A DNA stretch of 64,000 nt from Aurantimicrobium sp. MWH-Uga1 (GTDB lineage: Bacteria; Actinomycetota; Actinomycetes; Actinomycetales; Microbacteriaceae): contig NZ_CP030929.1 in assembly GCF_003325955.1 (NCBI RefSeq), forward strand, positions 1,054,001 to 1,118,000, in the 5' to 3' direction. The notes below the pieces were generated by a model. That model saw nothing but the letters and a program-made list of their open reading frames with translations, was not told the origin of the DNA and ran no database searches. Positions 15,097 to 24,110 of this stretch are shown here, in pieces; the stretch's first letter is position 1, and the number at the start of each line of letters is the position of its first letter. The translations under genes were made by a program, and so were the position numbers.

Positions 15097-15695
15097 GCAT
15101 GCCTCGCAGGAAGGGTCCTTGGGCGCCAAGATTCACGGCGCGCTTCAAAATCATTGATGGCTTGTTCGTTACGCAAGGTTAGCGCGATGTCGTCTAGACC
15201 TTCGAGCAAACGCCACCGAATGTAATCATCAACCTCGAACGGAACAACGAGATCACCGAGAGTTGCTTTCTTCTCCACCAAGTCAACTGTGAGTTCTACA
15301 CCGGGTTGATCCTCGAGGGCTGCCCAGAGTTTTTCACAGTCAGACTCTGAAATTACACCGGTCAGCAAACCTTGCTTTCCAGAGTTTCCACGAAAGATGT
15401 CAGCAAATTTGGGTGCCAACACAGCGTCGAAACCATAATCACGCAGCGCCCACACAGCGTGTTCGCGAGAAGAGCCGGTGCCGAAGTCAGGACCTGCAAC
15501 CAGGACTTTAGCTCCTTGATACTCAGGTTGGTTCAAAATGAATTCTGGATCTTGACGCCAGTTTGCAAAGAGTGCGTCATCAAAACCTGTCTTGGTGACA
15601 CGCTTGAGGTAGACAGCAGGGATGATTTGGTCGGTGTCCACGGCACTTCGACGAAGTGGAACACCAACACCGGTCACAGAAGTAAATTTCTCCAT
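15093..15695 (-). CDS. leuD: 3-isopropylmalate dehydratase small subunit LeuD
   Basis: 200 aa, family length. Swivel-domain motifs [17 protein letters not shown] and R-G-N-S-G-K-Q-G are clear. Together with LeuC it isomerises 2-isopropylmalate to 3-isopropylmalate in leucine synthesis. It follows leuC with a 2-nt gap and couples to murA by a 4-nt overlap. Confidence 0.96.
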   Translation of the reverse strand: MEKFTSVTGVGVPLRRSAVDTDQIIPAVYLKRVTKTGFDDALFANWRQDPEFILNQPEYQGAKVLVAGPDFGTGSSREHAVWALRDYGFDAVLAPKFADIFRGNSGKQGLLTGVISESDCEKLWAALEDQPGVELTVDLVEKKATLGDLVVPFEVDDYIRWRLLEGLDDIALTLRNEQAINDFEARRESWRPRTLPARHA

Positions 15696-15697
15696 GG

Positions 15698-17110
15698 TTA
15701 GCCTTCCACGTCTGAGGGGCTTGAGAGCGTGCCACGAATTGCGGTGGCAGCAGCAACCAATGGCGATACGAGGTGGGTGCGACCACCTTTACCTTGGCGG
15801 CCTTCAAAGTTACGGTTCGATGTCGAGGCACAACGCTCCCCAACCGCGAGTTGATCTGGGTTCATGCCCAAACACATTGAGCAGCCAGCGAAGCGCCACT
15901 CTGCTCCAAAGTCGGTAATGATTTTGTCGAGACCTTCAGCTTCTGCTTCTAAACGAACTCGGGCAGAACCAGGAACAACCATCACTCGAACGCCGTCGGC
16001 TTTCTTCTTGCCCTTGATGACGGACGCAAAAGCGCGAAGGTCTTCTATACGTCCGTTAGTGCATGACCCCATGAAGACTGCATCGACAGGAATATCTTTG
16101 AGTTTTGTGCCCGGGGTGAGGGCCATGTATTCCAGTGCACGCTGTGCAGCAATGCGCTCGTTGGGATCTGAGAAATCATCTGGCGAGGGAACAACGCCAC
16201 TCAGTGATGCACCCTGACCAGGGTTAGTACCCCAGGTAACAAAAGGCTCGAGTTCATCCGCGTTGAGAGTGACCTCTGCATCAAAGACAGCACCTTCGTC
16301 TGTGGGCAGCGTCTTCCAATAAGCAACGGCTTCATCCCAGTCAGCACCTTGTGGAGCGTGAGGACGACCTTCCAGGTAGTCAAAAGTGGTCTGATCGGGG
16401 GCAATCATTCCTGCACGAGCTCCTGCCTCAATGGACATGTTGCAGATAGTCATTCGTGCTTCCATCGAAAGAGCTTCAATCGCGGAACCCCGATATTCAA
16501 GAACGTAACCTTGCCCACCGTTGGCACCAATTTTGGCGATGACAGCCAGGATGATGTCTTTAGCGGTGACACCAGGTTTGAGTGTTCCCTCCACGTTGAT
16601 GGCCATGGTTTTGAAAGGTTTCAGTGGAAGTGTCTGAGTAGCGAGAACGTGCTCAACCTCGCTCGTGCCGATTCCAAATGCCATAGCCCCAAAGGCGCCG
16701 TGAGTGGAAGTGTGTGAGTCGCCACAGACAACTGTGATTCCTGGCATTGTCAAACCAAGTTGTGGCCCGACGACGTGAACGATTCCTTGCTCCACATCAC
16801 CGAGTGAGTGCAGTCGGACACCGAATTCTTCGGCATTGTTTCGCAGGGTTTGAATCTGGACCCGGCTGGTTTCATCCGCGATGGGCTTATCGATATCCAG
16901 GGTAGGAGTGTTGTGATCCTCTGTTGCGATGGTGAGATCGAGACGACGCACAGGTCGACCTGCCTGACGCAGGCCATCAAACGCTTGTGGGCTAGTAACT
17001 TCGTGTAGCAGGTGAAGGTCGATGTAAATCAGATCGGGGGTGCCGTCTTCACCCTTTACGACCAAGTGGTCATCCCACACTTTTTCCGCGAGAGTTCTAG
17101 GTTTGTTCAC
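15698..17110 (-). CDS. leuC: 3-isopropylmalate dehydratase large subunit LeuC
   Basis: 470 aa. Aconitase-family subunit carrying the [4Fe-4S] cluster: Cys in G-S-C-T-N-G-R and the C-x-x-C pair in G-C-S-M-C-L-G-M-N are intact. [13 protein letters not shown] is also present. The start is GTG with no usable Shine-Dalgarno. A TAGAAT hexamer lies exactly 6 nt upstream and begins with the terC stop codon, so a leaderless transcript from a promoter embedded at the end of terC is likely. LeuB lies about 6 kb upstream in another run; leuA is not in the window. Confidence 0.96.
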   Translation of the reverse strand: MNKPRTLAEKVWDDHLVVKGEDGTPDLIYIDLHLLHEVTSPQAFDGLRQAGRPVRRLDLTIATEDHNTPTLDIDKPIADETSRVQIQTLRNNAEEFGVRLHSLGDVEQGIVHVVGPQLGLTMPGITVVCGDSHTSTHGAFGAMAFGIGTSEVEHVLATQTLPLKPFKTMAINVEGTLKPGVTAKDIILAVIAKIGANGGQGYVLEYRGSAIEALSMEARMTICNMSIEAGARAGMIAPDQTTFDYLEGRPHAPQGADWDEAVAYWKTLPTDEGAVFDAEVTLNADELEPFVTWGTNPGQGASLSGVVPSPDDFSDPNERIAAQRALEYMALTPGTKLKDIPVDAVFMGSCTNGRIEDLRAFASVIKGKKKADGVRVMVVPGSARVRLEAEAEGLDKIITDFGAEWRFAGCSMCLGMNPDQLAVGERCASTSNRNFEGRQGKGGRTHLVSPLVAAATAIRGTLSSPSDVEG

Positions 17111-17116
17111 CTTGTA

Positions 17117-17122
17117 ATTCTA
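17117..17122 (-). promoter_or_regulatory. Leaderless-type -10 box of leuC starting with the terC stop codon
   Basis: TAGAAT lies 6 nt before the leuC GTG. Its first three bases are the terC TAG stop, as with the TAGGCT at the ftsY/ffh junction. Confidence 0.45.
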
Positions 17123-18127
17123 CTTCGAACCGGTGGTTACCTTGTTCTCGGCAGCTTCAACCCTACGCATCTTGATCACGCTGGCAATCGTGGCGACAGC
17201 CATTGCTGACACGATAACCAGAAGTGAGGTGACCGTGCTGATTTCTGGCGCCCATGCGATGGGTTCTCCCCCGTTGACGAAGGGTAATTCGTTGACGTGC
17301 ATAGCGTGAAGAACCAGCTTGACACCGATGAATCCCAGAATGAAAGCGATTCCGTATTTGAGGTATTCCAGCTTGTCGAGGAGGCCACCGAGCAAGAAGT
17401 AGAGCTGGCGTAGGCCCATCAAAGCAAAGACATTAGCTGCAAAGACAAGGAATGGGCTGGTTGTGATACCAAAAATCGCAGGAATGGAGTCGAAGGCGAA
17501 AATAACATCCGTGATGGCAATGGTAATAAACACCACAATCATGGGGGTGAACATCTTTTTGCCGTTGTGGACGGTACGAATCTTTGCGCCGTCATACTCC
17601 GGGGACATCGAGATGCGCTTGCGAAGGAACGCAATAAGTTTGCTTTCGGTTTCTTCCTCGTCTTCATGGGAACGGAAAGCTTGGTGCCATGCGGTGTACA
17701 GCAAGAAACCACCGAAGATGTAGAAAATCCAGGAGAAGTTCTCGATGAGGGCAGCGCCTAAAACAATGAAGATAGCGCGCAAGACCAGCGCCATGATGAT
17801 TCCCACCATGAGCACTTCCTGCTGATACTTCTTTGGCACTGCAAAACGGCTCATGATGATCACAAAGACAAAGAGGTTATCGATGCTCAGGCTGTATTCG
17901 GTCAGCCAACCAGCATAGAACTGACCTGCATGTTCAGCATCTCCTATCGCGAGAATGGCCACACCAAACAGAACGGCAAGCAGAGCATAGAAGCCGACCC
18001 ACAGAGACGCTTCGCGCATGGAGGGAACGTGGGGTCGTTTGAAAATGATGAGAAGGTCAGCAATCAAAATTGCCGTCAAGACAATCAGCGAACCAATTTC
18101 AAACCACGCGGGGAGAGCACCATCCAT
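17120..18127 (-). CDS. TerC family integral membrane protein
   Basis: 335 aa with about eight or nine membrane segments. The family pattern is clear: an acidic residue in S-L-S-I-D-N-L-F-V-F, the glycine-rich G-I-M-G-A-type second repeat, the D-V-I-F-A-F-D-S-I-P-A motif, and an L-R-Q-L-Y-F-L-L segment. TerC proteins are linked to tellurite resistance or, in better-studied relatives, to manganese export or metal loading of secreted proteins; which applies here cannot be said. I looked for a yybP-ykoY manganese riboswitch upstream and did not see one. TAGCCT lies 9 nt before the ATG. It heads the run that contains leuCD and murA. Confidence 0.88.
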   Translation of the reverse strand: MDGALPAWFEIGSLIVLTAILIADLLIIFKRPHVPSMREASLWVGFYALLAVLFGVAILAIGDAEHAGQFYAGWLTEYSLSIDNLFVFVIIMSRFAVPKKYQQEVLMVGIIMALVLRAIFIVLGAALIENFSWIFYIFGGFLLYTAWHQAFRSHEDEEETESKLIAFLRKRISMSPEYDGAKIRTVHNGKKMFTPMIVVFITIAITDVIFAFDSIPAIFGITTSPFLVFAANVFALMGLRQLYFLLGGLLDKLEYLKYGIAFILGFIGVKLVLHAMHVNELPFVNGGEPIAWAPEISTVTSLLVIVSAMAVATIASVIKMRRVEAAENKVTTGSK

Positions 18128-18136
18128 AGTGCTATA

Positions 18137-18142
18137 AGGCTA
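18137..18142 (-). promoter_or_regulatory. Possible -10 box of terC
   Basis: TAGCCT on the minus strand, 9 nt before the terC ATG, with TATAGC overlapping the spacer as an alternative. Confidence 0.35.
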
Positions 18143-18177
18143 CAGGGGCTTTCGGATTGAGATGTACCTCACAGAAA

Positions 18178-18209
18178 ACAAAACCCCCACCCGAAGGTGA
18201 GGGTTTTGT
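18178..18209 (-). terminator. Rho-independent terminator of tRNA-Glu
   Basis: Left arm 18178-18191 and right arm 18196-18209 pair over 14 positions with one C-A mismatch around a CGAA loop. On the minus strand it ends in TTTTGTTTTCT. It lies 5 nt after the tRNA. Confidence 0.8.
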
Positions 18210-18214
18210 AATTG

Positions 18215-18287
18215 TGACCCCAGCGGGATTCGAACCCGCGTTACCGCCGTGAGAGGGCGGCGTACTAGGCCGCTATACGATGGGGCC
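18215..18287 (-). tRNA. tRNA-Glu (anticodon CTC)
   Basis: 73 nt, no encoded CCA. On the minus strand the acceptor stem GGCCCCA pairs with TGGGGTC plus discriminator A. The anticodon arm is CCGCC-CTCTCAC-GGCGG, giving CTC for GAG codons. The T loop GTTCGAATC is standard. It is a single-gene unit followed by a strong terminator. Confidence 0.95.
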
Positions 18288-18345
18288 GTTGCGACCTGTC
18301 AATAATGCCACACATGGCCGTTTGCCACATAATCCGTTGGGTGAA

Positions 18346-19254
18346 TTAGAGAAGGATTCGCACTGCAGAAGGCACAACGTCCACCTCTACAGGCAATGGC
18401 CACACCCGCTCCCCATCGGCATAAGCAACGATGCCTTCTGCATCAATTCTCACCTGTGTGCCCTGTTGGATGCTGACCTCAGGTTCTGTGATGTGTGTTC
18501 CAGCAAAAACACGAGGAAACAGTCTCAGGAATCGCACTTTCGACAGCGGTTTCAAAACAAAAACATCCAGCAGGCCATCCTCCATGCTTGCCTGTGGTGC
18601 CACCTTCATACCGCCACCCATACTTGTGTTGTTTGCCACAGAAATAAGCATGGCTTTCTGAGTAGTTGAAACACCATCAATAGTGATGCTGTAATCCACC
18701 GGCCTGAAAGCAAACAACTCGCGCAAGAGGGCGATGATGTAACGACTTTTGCCTTGTGGCCTTTTCATTGTGTTTGCCCGCTCATTCACTACTGCATCAA
18801 ATCCTGCAGAAAGTATGCTGGCAAACCAGCGAACCTGCGTTCCATCACTCGAGGTGACACGCCCCAGATCCAATCGTTGCGGTTCACGTGAGAGAGAATC
18901 AAGAAGCCTGTTTACCGCGGCGGGTATGTCTCCTATGGGAAGACCAAGACCTCGCGCTAAATCATTGCCCGTTCCCGCTGGGATAACACCGAAGGGAATA
19001 GATGTTTGTGCAACAGCATTGACGGCAAGTGACACCATGCCATCCCCACCAACCACAACGAGGGCGTCAGGAGTCAACGCCAGTGCTCGATTGACCTTTC
19101 CATTGAGTAAGTGAAAGTCCTCGGCTCGAAGCTCGGTCACCTCATAACCTGCATATTCAAGAGCAGAAACAGTTGCAGCTCCAGCACCAGCATGGGCGCC
19201 AAATGACGCAGTGGGGTTTATTGCCACAACAATGGGGCCTTGGCCAAGTTTCAC
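18346..19254 (-). CDS. Diacylglycerol kinase family lipid kinase (YegS/DgkB-like)
   Basis: 302 aa, family length. The nucleotide motif is G-G-D-G-M-V (residue after G-G-D-G is Met rather than Thr, which I recall as common in actinobacteria), followed by P-A-G-T-G-N-D-L-A-R. The C-terminal beta domain carries N-N-T-S-M-G-G-G-M and E-D-G-L-L-D-V-F. Such enzymes phosphorylate diacylglycerol or another lipid alcohol at the membrane; related proteins are sphingosine or phosphatidylinositol kinases. The start is GTG with CATAAT 6 nt upstream, again a leaderless geometry. It lies between the aquaporin terminator and tRNA-Glu as an apparently single gene. Confidence 0.87.
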   Translation of the reverse strand: MKLGQGPIVVAINPTASFGAHAGAGAATVSALEYAGYEVTELRAEDFHLLNGKVNRALALTPDALVVVGGDGMVSLAVNAVAQTSIPFGVIPAGTGNDLARGLGLPIGDIPAAVNRLLDSLSREPQRLDLGRVTSSDGTQVRWFASILSAGFDAVVNERANTMKRPQGKSRYIIALLRELFAFRPVDYSITIDGVSTTQKAMLISVANNTSMGGGMKVAPQASMEDGLLDVFVLKPLSKVRFLRLFPRVFAGTHITEPEVSIQQGTQVRIDAEGIVAYADGERVWPLPVEVDVVPSAVRILL

Positions 19255-19260
19255 CTTTTG

Positions 19261-19266
19261 ATTATG
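19261..19266 (-). promoter_or_regulatory. Leaderless-type -10 box of the lipid kinase gene
   Basis: CATAAT on the minus strand, 6 nt before the GTG start and just downstream of the aquaporin terminator. It differs from the TANNNT pattern at the first base. Confidence 0.35.
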
Positions 19267-19273
19267 TCGCTAA

Positions 19274-19317
19274 AAACACAGATGCCCACTCCGGAATCGG
19301 AATGGGCATCTGTGTTT
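19274..19317 (-). terminator. Rho-independent terminator of the aquaporin gene
   Basis: Two 20-nt arms (19274-19293 and 19298-19317) pair with one mismatch around a GAAT loop. On the minus strand it is followed by TT-rich sequence. It begins 7 nt after the aquaporin stop and is the longest stem seen in the window. Confidence 0.85.
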
Positions 19318-19324
19318 GAGCTAT

Positions 19325-20071
19325 TTAGTCACCCTTGCGGTTGAGCATAACCCGGTAGGTCAAACCAGCCAGTGCTGCACCCGCAAGAGGAGCCACGATG
19401 AATACCCACAACTGTGACATCGGGAATGCGCCACCGTAGACAGCGGTTGCCAGAGAACGGGCTGGGTTAACCGAGGTGTTGCTGATGGGAATAGTCACAA
19501 TGTGAATAAGTGTCAGGGTGAGACCAATTGCCAAGGGAGCAAATCCCACGACGGCAAGCTTGTGAGTGGTTCCGAGAACAACCCAGACAAGCAGTGCGGT
19601 AAAGAAAACTTCAGCAAGGATGACCGCCGTGAGACCAAATCCACCGGGGGAACCTTCACCATAACCGTTGGACGCAAAACCTGCCTCAGTGGACATCAAA
19701 AGGAATCCCAGAGGGCCATCGGTAGCAATGAGATAGATCAACGTGGTTGCAAGCAAGCCACCAACTATCTGAGCCAGAACATAGGCAGGCACGTCTTTCC
19801 AGGGCATGCGTTGAGCGAAAGCCAACCCAACGCTCACAGCAGGATTGAAGTGCGCCCCAGAGATGCGGCCAACTGAATAGGCAGCAGCCAAAACCGCAAT
19901 ACCGACGGCTAAAGCGACACCAAGAATGCCAACCCCGTTGGTGTCTTCATGGAATCCTGCAGCAAAAATAGCGGCACCAATAAGGCCCAATACGAGAACA
20001 AATGTTCCCCAGATTTCAGCAAGAACACGTGCAGTCATGCTGTGTTCTTCGACGTCTACTTTTTCAGACAT
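19325..20071 (-). CDS. aqpZ: Aquaporin (MIP family, AqpZ-like)
   Basis: 248 aa with six membrane segments and both half-helix signatures: G-A-H-F-N-P-A-V-S in the first repeat and N-T-S-V-N-P-A-R-S in the second. The Arg after the second N-P-A, part of the selectivity filter, is present, which favours a water channel over a glycerol facilitator; the first repeat sequence also looks AqpZ-like. It should equilibrate water across the cytoplasmic membrane, useful under osmotic change in fresh water. GAGGAAATAC precedes the ATG. The upstream spacer has two short inverted repeats. It is monocistronic, closed by a long hairpin. Confidence 0.92.
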   Translation of the reverse strand: MSEKVDVEEHSMTARVLAEIWGTFVLVLGLIGAAIFAAGFHEDTNGVGILGVALAVGIAVLAAAYSVGRISGAHFNPAVSVGLAFAQRMPWKDVPAYVLAQIVGGLLATTLIYLIATDGPLGFLLMSTEAGFASNGYGEGSPGGFGLTAVILAEVFFTALLVWVVLGTTHKLAVVGFAPLAIGLTLTLIHIVTIPISNTSVNPARSLATAVYGGAFPMSQLWVFIVAPLAGAALAGLTYRVMLNRKGD

Positions 20072-20086
20072 GTATTTCCTCGATTC

Positions 20087-20122
20087 GAAAGCGGATGTGC
20101 TTTCCCACGATAGGTGTCACCT
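20087..20122 (+). promoter_or_regulatory. Short inverted repeats upstream of the aquaporin gene
   Basis: GAAAGC (20087-20092) and GCTTTC (20099-20104) form a 6-bp dyad, and AGGTG-T-CACCT (20112-20122) a second one. Both lie in the spacer upstream of aqpZ. They could be operators but short dyads are common by chance. The rest of 20123-20224 holds nothing I can identify. Confidence 0.25.
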
Positions 20123-20224
20123 GTTTATGTCGATCAAAACACGCCATCTAAGCTGTGAATTGAACTCAATCGAGTGCGTTTTTGAGGTATTTATCCCTCA
20201 ATTTTTGTCAGGAATTAACGAGAA

Positions 20225-20248
20225 AAACCCCCGCATAAGCGAGGGTTT
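20225..20248 (-). terminator. Rho-independent terminator of tRNA-Gln
   Basis: Arms 20225-20234 and 20239-20248 pair over ten positions with one C-A mismatch around ATAA, and on the minus strand a TTTTT run follows. It begins 6 nt after the tRNA and resembles the tRNA-Glu terminator in layout. Confidence 0.8.
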
Positions 20249-20254
20249 GACTTG

Positions 20255-20326
20255 CTGGGGTACCTGGACTCGAACCAAGAACAAAGGTACCAGAAACCTT
20301 CGTGTTGCCAATTACACCATACCCCA
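20255..20326 (-). tRNA. tRNA-Gln (anticodon CTG)
   Basis: 72 nt, no encoded CCA. Acceptor TGGGGTA pairs with TACCCCA and the discriminator is G, giving the U1-A72/G73 pattern of bacterial tRNA-Gln. The anticodon arm AAGGT-TTCTGGT-ACCTT gives CTG for CAG codons. It lies 74 nt after gltX on the same strand and is closed by its own terminator. Confidence 0.95.
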
Positions 20327-20359
20327 CCGGGCCTGGGCTAAGCCCTGAACCGACTCCCT

Positions 20360-20365
20360 AGCCTA
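20360..20365 (-). promoter_or_regulatory. -10 box of tRNA-Gln
   Basis: TAGGCT on the minus strand, 33 nt before the tRNA 5' end. A TTGTTT sits about 18 nt further upstream as a possible -35. The tRNA would have a leader of about 26 nt. Confidence 0.4.
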
Positions 20366-20400
20366 ACCCACGAGGGCCACGCTAAACAAACTCGGCAAGG

Positions 20401-21906
20401 CTAGCGTTCGTTGAAACGAACCAGACGTTCAATAGTGTCTTTCTTGCCCAAAATCTCCATTGATTCAAACAGCGGAGGAGAAATGCGACGTCCCGAAATC
20501 GCTGTTCTCAATGGACCAAAGGCATTACGTGGTTTGAGTTCTAAACCTTCGATCAGCGCTTCATTGAGAGAAGCCTGAATCGTGTCGTGCGTGAACTCTG
20601 ACTCAGGAATGAGCTCAAGAACATTCACCGATGCAGCGACAATTTCACCGGAATTCTCTGGAAGGCCTTTGAGTGCATCCTCCGCATAGTTAATCTGCGT
20701 TGCGGGAGTGAATAAGAACTCGAGCAAATCGGGTGCTTCACTCAACACGTTCATTCGTGTTTGGACTAAAGGGGCAGCCAAAGAAAGAATCTTCAGCTGC
20801 TCCTCTGTGGGGTTATTGCTGAGTACGTTGCCTGCTTGCAGATAGGGAACCATGCGAGCGGTGAAGTCCTCCACAGAAAGCAGTCGAATGTGGTCGCCAT
20901 TGATAGCGTCCGCCTTTTTCTGATCAAAACGCGCAGGGTTGGGGTTGACATTCACCACGTCAAAGGCCTTCACCATCTCCTGGATGGTGAAAACGTCACG
21001 ATCGTGAGACAGAGACCATCCCAAGAGAGCAAGGTAGTTGATGAGACCTTCAGGGATGAAACCACGGTCACGGTGGTGGAACAGGTTTGCTTCCGGATCA
21101 CGCTTGGAAAGTTTCTTATTTCCCTCCCCCATGACATAAGGCAAGTGACCAAAACGTGGGATGTGGGTGGTGAATCCTGCATCGATGAGTGCGTGATACA
21201 GCGCAATCTGCCTAGGAGTTGACGAGAGCAGATCTTCACCACGCAGAACGTGCGTGACCTGCATGATGGCGTCATCTACGGGGTTGACCAGCGTATAGAG
21301 GGGGTCACCGTTGGGACGAACTACGACAAAGTCAGGAAAAGACCCAGCCGGGAAGGTGATTTCTCCGCGAACCAAGTCATCAAAAGTGATGTCCTCGTCT
21401 GGCACGCGAACACGCAGTGCAGGCAGGCGACCTTCAGCGCGGTAAGCAGCCTTTTGTTCTTCGGTGAGGTCGCGATCAAAGTTGTCATAGCCAACCTTGG
21501 GGTCTTTGCCAGCGGCGATATTGCGCGCTTCAATCTCTTCGGGAGTGGAGAAGCTCTCATAAACACGGCCGGTTGCCTTGAGCTTCTCAATGACTTCTTT
21601 GTAAATGTCCGATCGCTGAGACTGGCGGTAGGGCCCGTGAGGTCCGCCCACATTTATGCCTTCATCCCAGTCCAAGTTCAACCAGGTGAGCGCATCAATG
21701 ATTTGCTCATAGCTTTCTTCCGAGTCGCGGGCAGCGTCAGTATCTTCGATGCGGAAAATAAACTTTCCACCAGTGTGACGCGCATAAGCCCAGTTAAACA
21801 GGGCAGTACGCACAAGACCAACGTGAGGAGTTCCCGTCGGCGAGGGGCAAAAGCGAACGCGGACATCACTTCCGGTGGCCGTGGAGAATGGGTAATTGGT
21901 TGTCAT
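20401..21906 (-). CDS. gltX: Glutamate--tRNA ligase GltX
   Basis: 501 aa from the chosen start. Class I synthetase: [10 protein letters not shown] (the HIGH region), the K-L-S-K-R-D signature, and a C-terminal helical anticodon domain. It charges tRNA-Glu and, in bacteria that lack GlnRS, also tRNA-Gln, whose Glu is then amidated by GatCAB; the nearby tRNA-Gln fits but does not prove this. The ATG at 21906 overlaps the ilvE stop as ATGA. An in-frame ATG at 21927 inside ilvE is possible but would add seven residues with no family support. It ends the serA-leuB-ilvE-gltX run. Confidence 0.95.
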   Translation of the reverse strand: MTTNYPFSTATGSDVRVRFCPSPTGTPHVGLVRTALFNWAYARHTGGKFIFRIEDTDAARDSEESYEQIIDALTWLNLDWDEGINVGGPHGPYRQSQRSDIYKEVIEKLKATGRVYESFSTPEEIEARNIAAGKDPKVGYDNFDRDLTEEQKAAYRAEGRLPALRVRVPDEDITFDDLVRGEITFPAGSFPDFVVVRPNGDPLYTLVNPVDDAIMQVTHVLRGEDLLSSTPRQIALYHALIDAGFTTHIPRFGHLPYVMGEGNKKLSKRDPEANLFHHRDRGFIPEGLINYLALLGWSLSHDRDVFTIQEMVKAFDVVNVNPNPARFDQKKADAINGDHIRLLSVEDFTARMVPYLQAGNVLSNNPTEEQLKILSLAAPLVQTRMNVLSEAPDLLEFLFTPATQINYAEDALKGLPENSGEIVAASVNVLELIPESEFTHDTIQASLNEALIEGLELKPRNAFGPLRTAISGRRISPPLFESMEILGKKDTIERLVRFNER

Positions 21907-23015
21907 GCGTCGAGCCTGGTCATCCATCCGTGACGGTCAGGAAGTCTTCCATACTGGATGTCGGTCAGTTCCTTACGCAAGCTCATCGTGAGCTCCCCAG
22001 CTGGAGCATTTGGATTTCCTACAGAGAGGCCATCTGCGCCAATGAGTTGACCGATAGGAGTAATTACCGCTGCAGTGCCACAAGCAAACACTTCCGCAAT
22101 CTGACCTGAGGCAACGCCTTCCTTCCATTCGGAGATGGGTACGGTGCGTTCTTCAACCTCGAGACCACGATCGCGTGCCAAAGTAATAACACTTTCACGG
22201 GTAATTCCCTCAAGAATTGTTCCAGTGAGTTTCGGAGTCACAATCTTGCCATCCTTGTGGACGAAGAAGACGTTCATTCCACCGAGTTCTTCCACGTTAG
22301 TGTGAGTTTCTGAATCAAGGAAAAGAACCTGAGCACATCCGTTTTCATAAGCCTCAACCTGAGCAAGTAGCGATGACGCATAGTTTCCACCACACTTTGC
22401 TGCACCGGTTCCGCCTTTACCCGCGCGGGAATATTCAGTGGTGAGCCAAATCTTCACAGGGGCAACACCCTGAGCAAAGTAAGCACCCGCAGGAGAAGCA
22501 ATGAGGTAGTAGCCAACCTTGTGCGCAGCACGAACACCCAGGAAGGTTTCGTTGGCAATCATGAACGGACGCAGATACAGGCTAGTCTCAGGCGCAGAGG
22601 GCACCCACTTGCCATCAACAGCTATGAGTTGCTTGATTGATTCAATGAAATCGGGAACTGAAAGTTCTGGCAAAGCCATCCGGCGCGCTGACCGCTGTAG
22701 ACGCAGAGCGTTCGCTTCGGGACGGAAAGTCCAAATGGAGTCATCGGCGTGACGGTATGCCTTGAGCCCTTCGAAGATTTCTTGACCGTAGTGCAGAACA
22801 GATGCTGCAGGGTCGAGGGTAAGTGGACCATAGGGCTGGACATGCGCGTTGTGCCACCCCTGTTCAATGGTCCAGTCTATGGAGACCATGTGGTCGGTGA
22901 AGTGCTTACCAAAACCGGGGTCAGCAAGAATTTCCTCACGCGCAGCCTCAGCTCGTGCCGACGTTGAGGGTGTGAGTGCGAAGTTCAGCGGAAACGACGA
23001 CGTTTCAGTGCTCAT
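21903..23015 (-). CDS. ilvE: Branched-chain amino acid aminotransferase IlvE
   Basis: 370 aa, the longer actinobacterial/eukaryotic type of fold-class IV aminotransferase. Visible family features: [44 protein letters not shown] and [11 protein letters not shown]. It performs the last, reversible step of valine, leucine and isoleucine synthesis using glutamate and pyridoxal phosphate. AAGGGA precedes the ATG. It starts 16 nt after leuB and overlaps gltX by 4 nt. Confidence 0.96.
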   Translation of the reverse strand: MSTETSSFPLNFALTPSTSARAEAAREEILADPGFGKHFTDHMVSIDWTIEQGWHNAHVQPYGPLTLDPAASVLHYGQEIFEGLKAYRHADDSIWTFRPEANALRLQRSARRMALPELSVPDFIESIKQLIAVDGKWVPSAPETSLYLRPFMIANETFLGVRAAHKVGYYLIASPAGAYFAQGVAPVKIWLTTEYSRAGKGGTGAAKCGGNYASSLLAQVEAYENGCAQVLFLDSETHTNVEELGGMNVFFVHKDGKIVTPKLTGTILEGITRESVITLARDRGLEVEERTVPISEWKEGVASGQIAEVFACGTAAVITPIGQLIGADGLSVGNPNAPAGELTMSLRKELTDIQYGRLPDRHGWMTRLDA

Positions 23016-23031
23016 GATCTTCCCTTACTTT

Positions 23032-24084
23032 CTAGGACAGTCGGGCAACAATAGCGTCGCCGATGTCTCTGGTTTGACGAATGGCAGTCCCACGTTCTGA
23101 GAGGTCAGCTGCCACGGCATCATTGATGCGGGCAGCGGCCTCGGAGTATCCAAAGTGATCAAGCATGAGAGCAACGGAGAGAATTGCAGCTGTGGGATCT
23201 GCTTTTTGCTGACCAGCAATGTCCGGAGCTGAGCCGTGTACTGGTTCAAACATGCTGGGGAACGCGTTGGTGGGGTTAATGTTTCCGCTGGCGGCCAGAC
23301 CGATACCACCACTAATTGCGGCTGCCAGATCGGTGAGAATATCTCCGAACAGATTGTCGGTGACGATGACGTCGAAACGTGAAGGGTCCGTGACAAAGAA
23401 GATCGTGGCAGCATCGATGTGCAGGTAGTCCACGTCAACCTGAGGGTATTCGGTAGCCACAGCGTTGACGATGCGACTCCATAGTGAGCCGGCGTTCACC
23501 AAGACATTTGTCTTGTGGACCAGGGTGAGCTTTTTGCGATCACGCTGAGCGGCCAACTCAAACGCATAGCGCACGACACGCTCGACACCGTGTGCAGTGT
23601 TGACAGATAGTTCGTTGGCAATTTCGAATTCGGTGCCCTGACGCAAAGCCCCGCCGTTGCCCACATACGGACCTTCGGTGCCTTCACGAACGACAACAAA
23701 GTCAACTACTCCAGGGTTCGCCAGTGGGCTGGTCACTCCGGGGAAAATCGTCGTAGGACGCAGGTTCACGTAGTGGTCAAGGCTAAAGCGGAGTTTAAGC
23801 AACAGGCCACGTTCAATAATCCCGGCGGGAATACGGGGATCTCCAGGCTTACCACCGACAGCTCCGAGCAAAATAGCTTCGTGCTGTGAAATGGCAGCAA
23901 GATCCTCATCGTTGAGAACATCACCGGTTTCGAGGTAGCGGTCAGCACCAAGAGAGAAATGAGACTTTTCAACGACAAGGTCAAACTGTGACGCAACAAC
24001 ATCTAGCACTTTGACCGCTTCGGCAATAACTTCTGGGCCGATGCCGTCCCCGGGGATAACTGCGAGCTTGAGTGTGCGTGACAT
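23032..24084 (-). CDS. leuB: 3-isopropylmalate dehydrogenase LeuB
   Basis: 350 aa. The N-terminal G-D-G-I-G-P-E-V, the E-G-T-E-G-P-Y-V-G loop, the [11 protein letters not shown] metal/substrate motif and [12 protein letters not shown] are all present. It oxidatively decarboxylates 3-isopropylmalate with NAD in leucine synthesis. The [13 protein letters not shown] region fits leuB rather than isocitrate dehydrogenase. AAGGA lies before the ATG; serA ends 26 nt upstream and ilvE follows. Confidence 0.96.
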   Translation of the reverse strand: MSRTLKLAVIPGDGIGPEVIAEAVKVLDVVASQFDLVVEKSHFSLGADRYLETGDVLNDEDLAAISQHEAILLGAVGGKPGDPRIPAGIIERGLLLKLRFSLDHYVNLRPTTIFPGVTSPLANPGVVDFVVVREGTEGPYVGNGGALRQGTEFEIANELSVNTAHGVERVVRYAFELAAQRDRKKLTLVHKTNVLVNAGSLWSRIVNAVATEYPQVDVDYLHIDAATIFFVTDPSRFDVIVTDNLFGDILTDLAAAISGGIGLAASGNINPTNAFPSMFEPVHGSAPDIAGQQKADPTAAILSVALMLDHFGYSEAAARINDAVAADLSERGTAIRQTRDIGDAIVARLS

Positions 24085-24110
24085 GAGACTTCCTTGAGCA
24101 GAAATGATAA

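Noticed and set aside
18128..18177. yybP-ykoY manganese riboswitch before terC
   Set aside because: The spacer between terC and the tRNA-Glu terminator is too short, and the conserved motifs are missing.
19000..19060. Altered G-G-D-G-M motif in the lipid kinase as a sign of inactivity
   Set aside because: As I recall, Met in place of Thr after G-G-D-G is frequent in actinobacterial members, and the rest of the site is intact.
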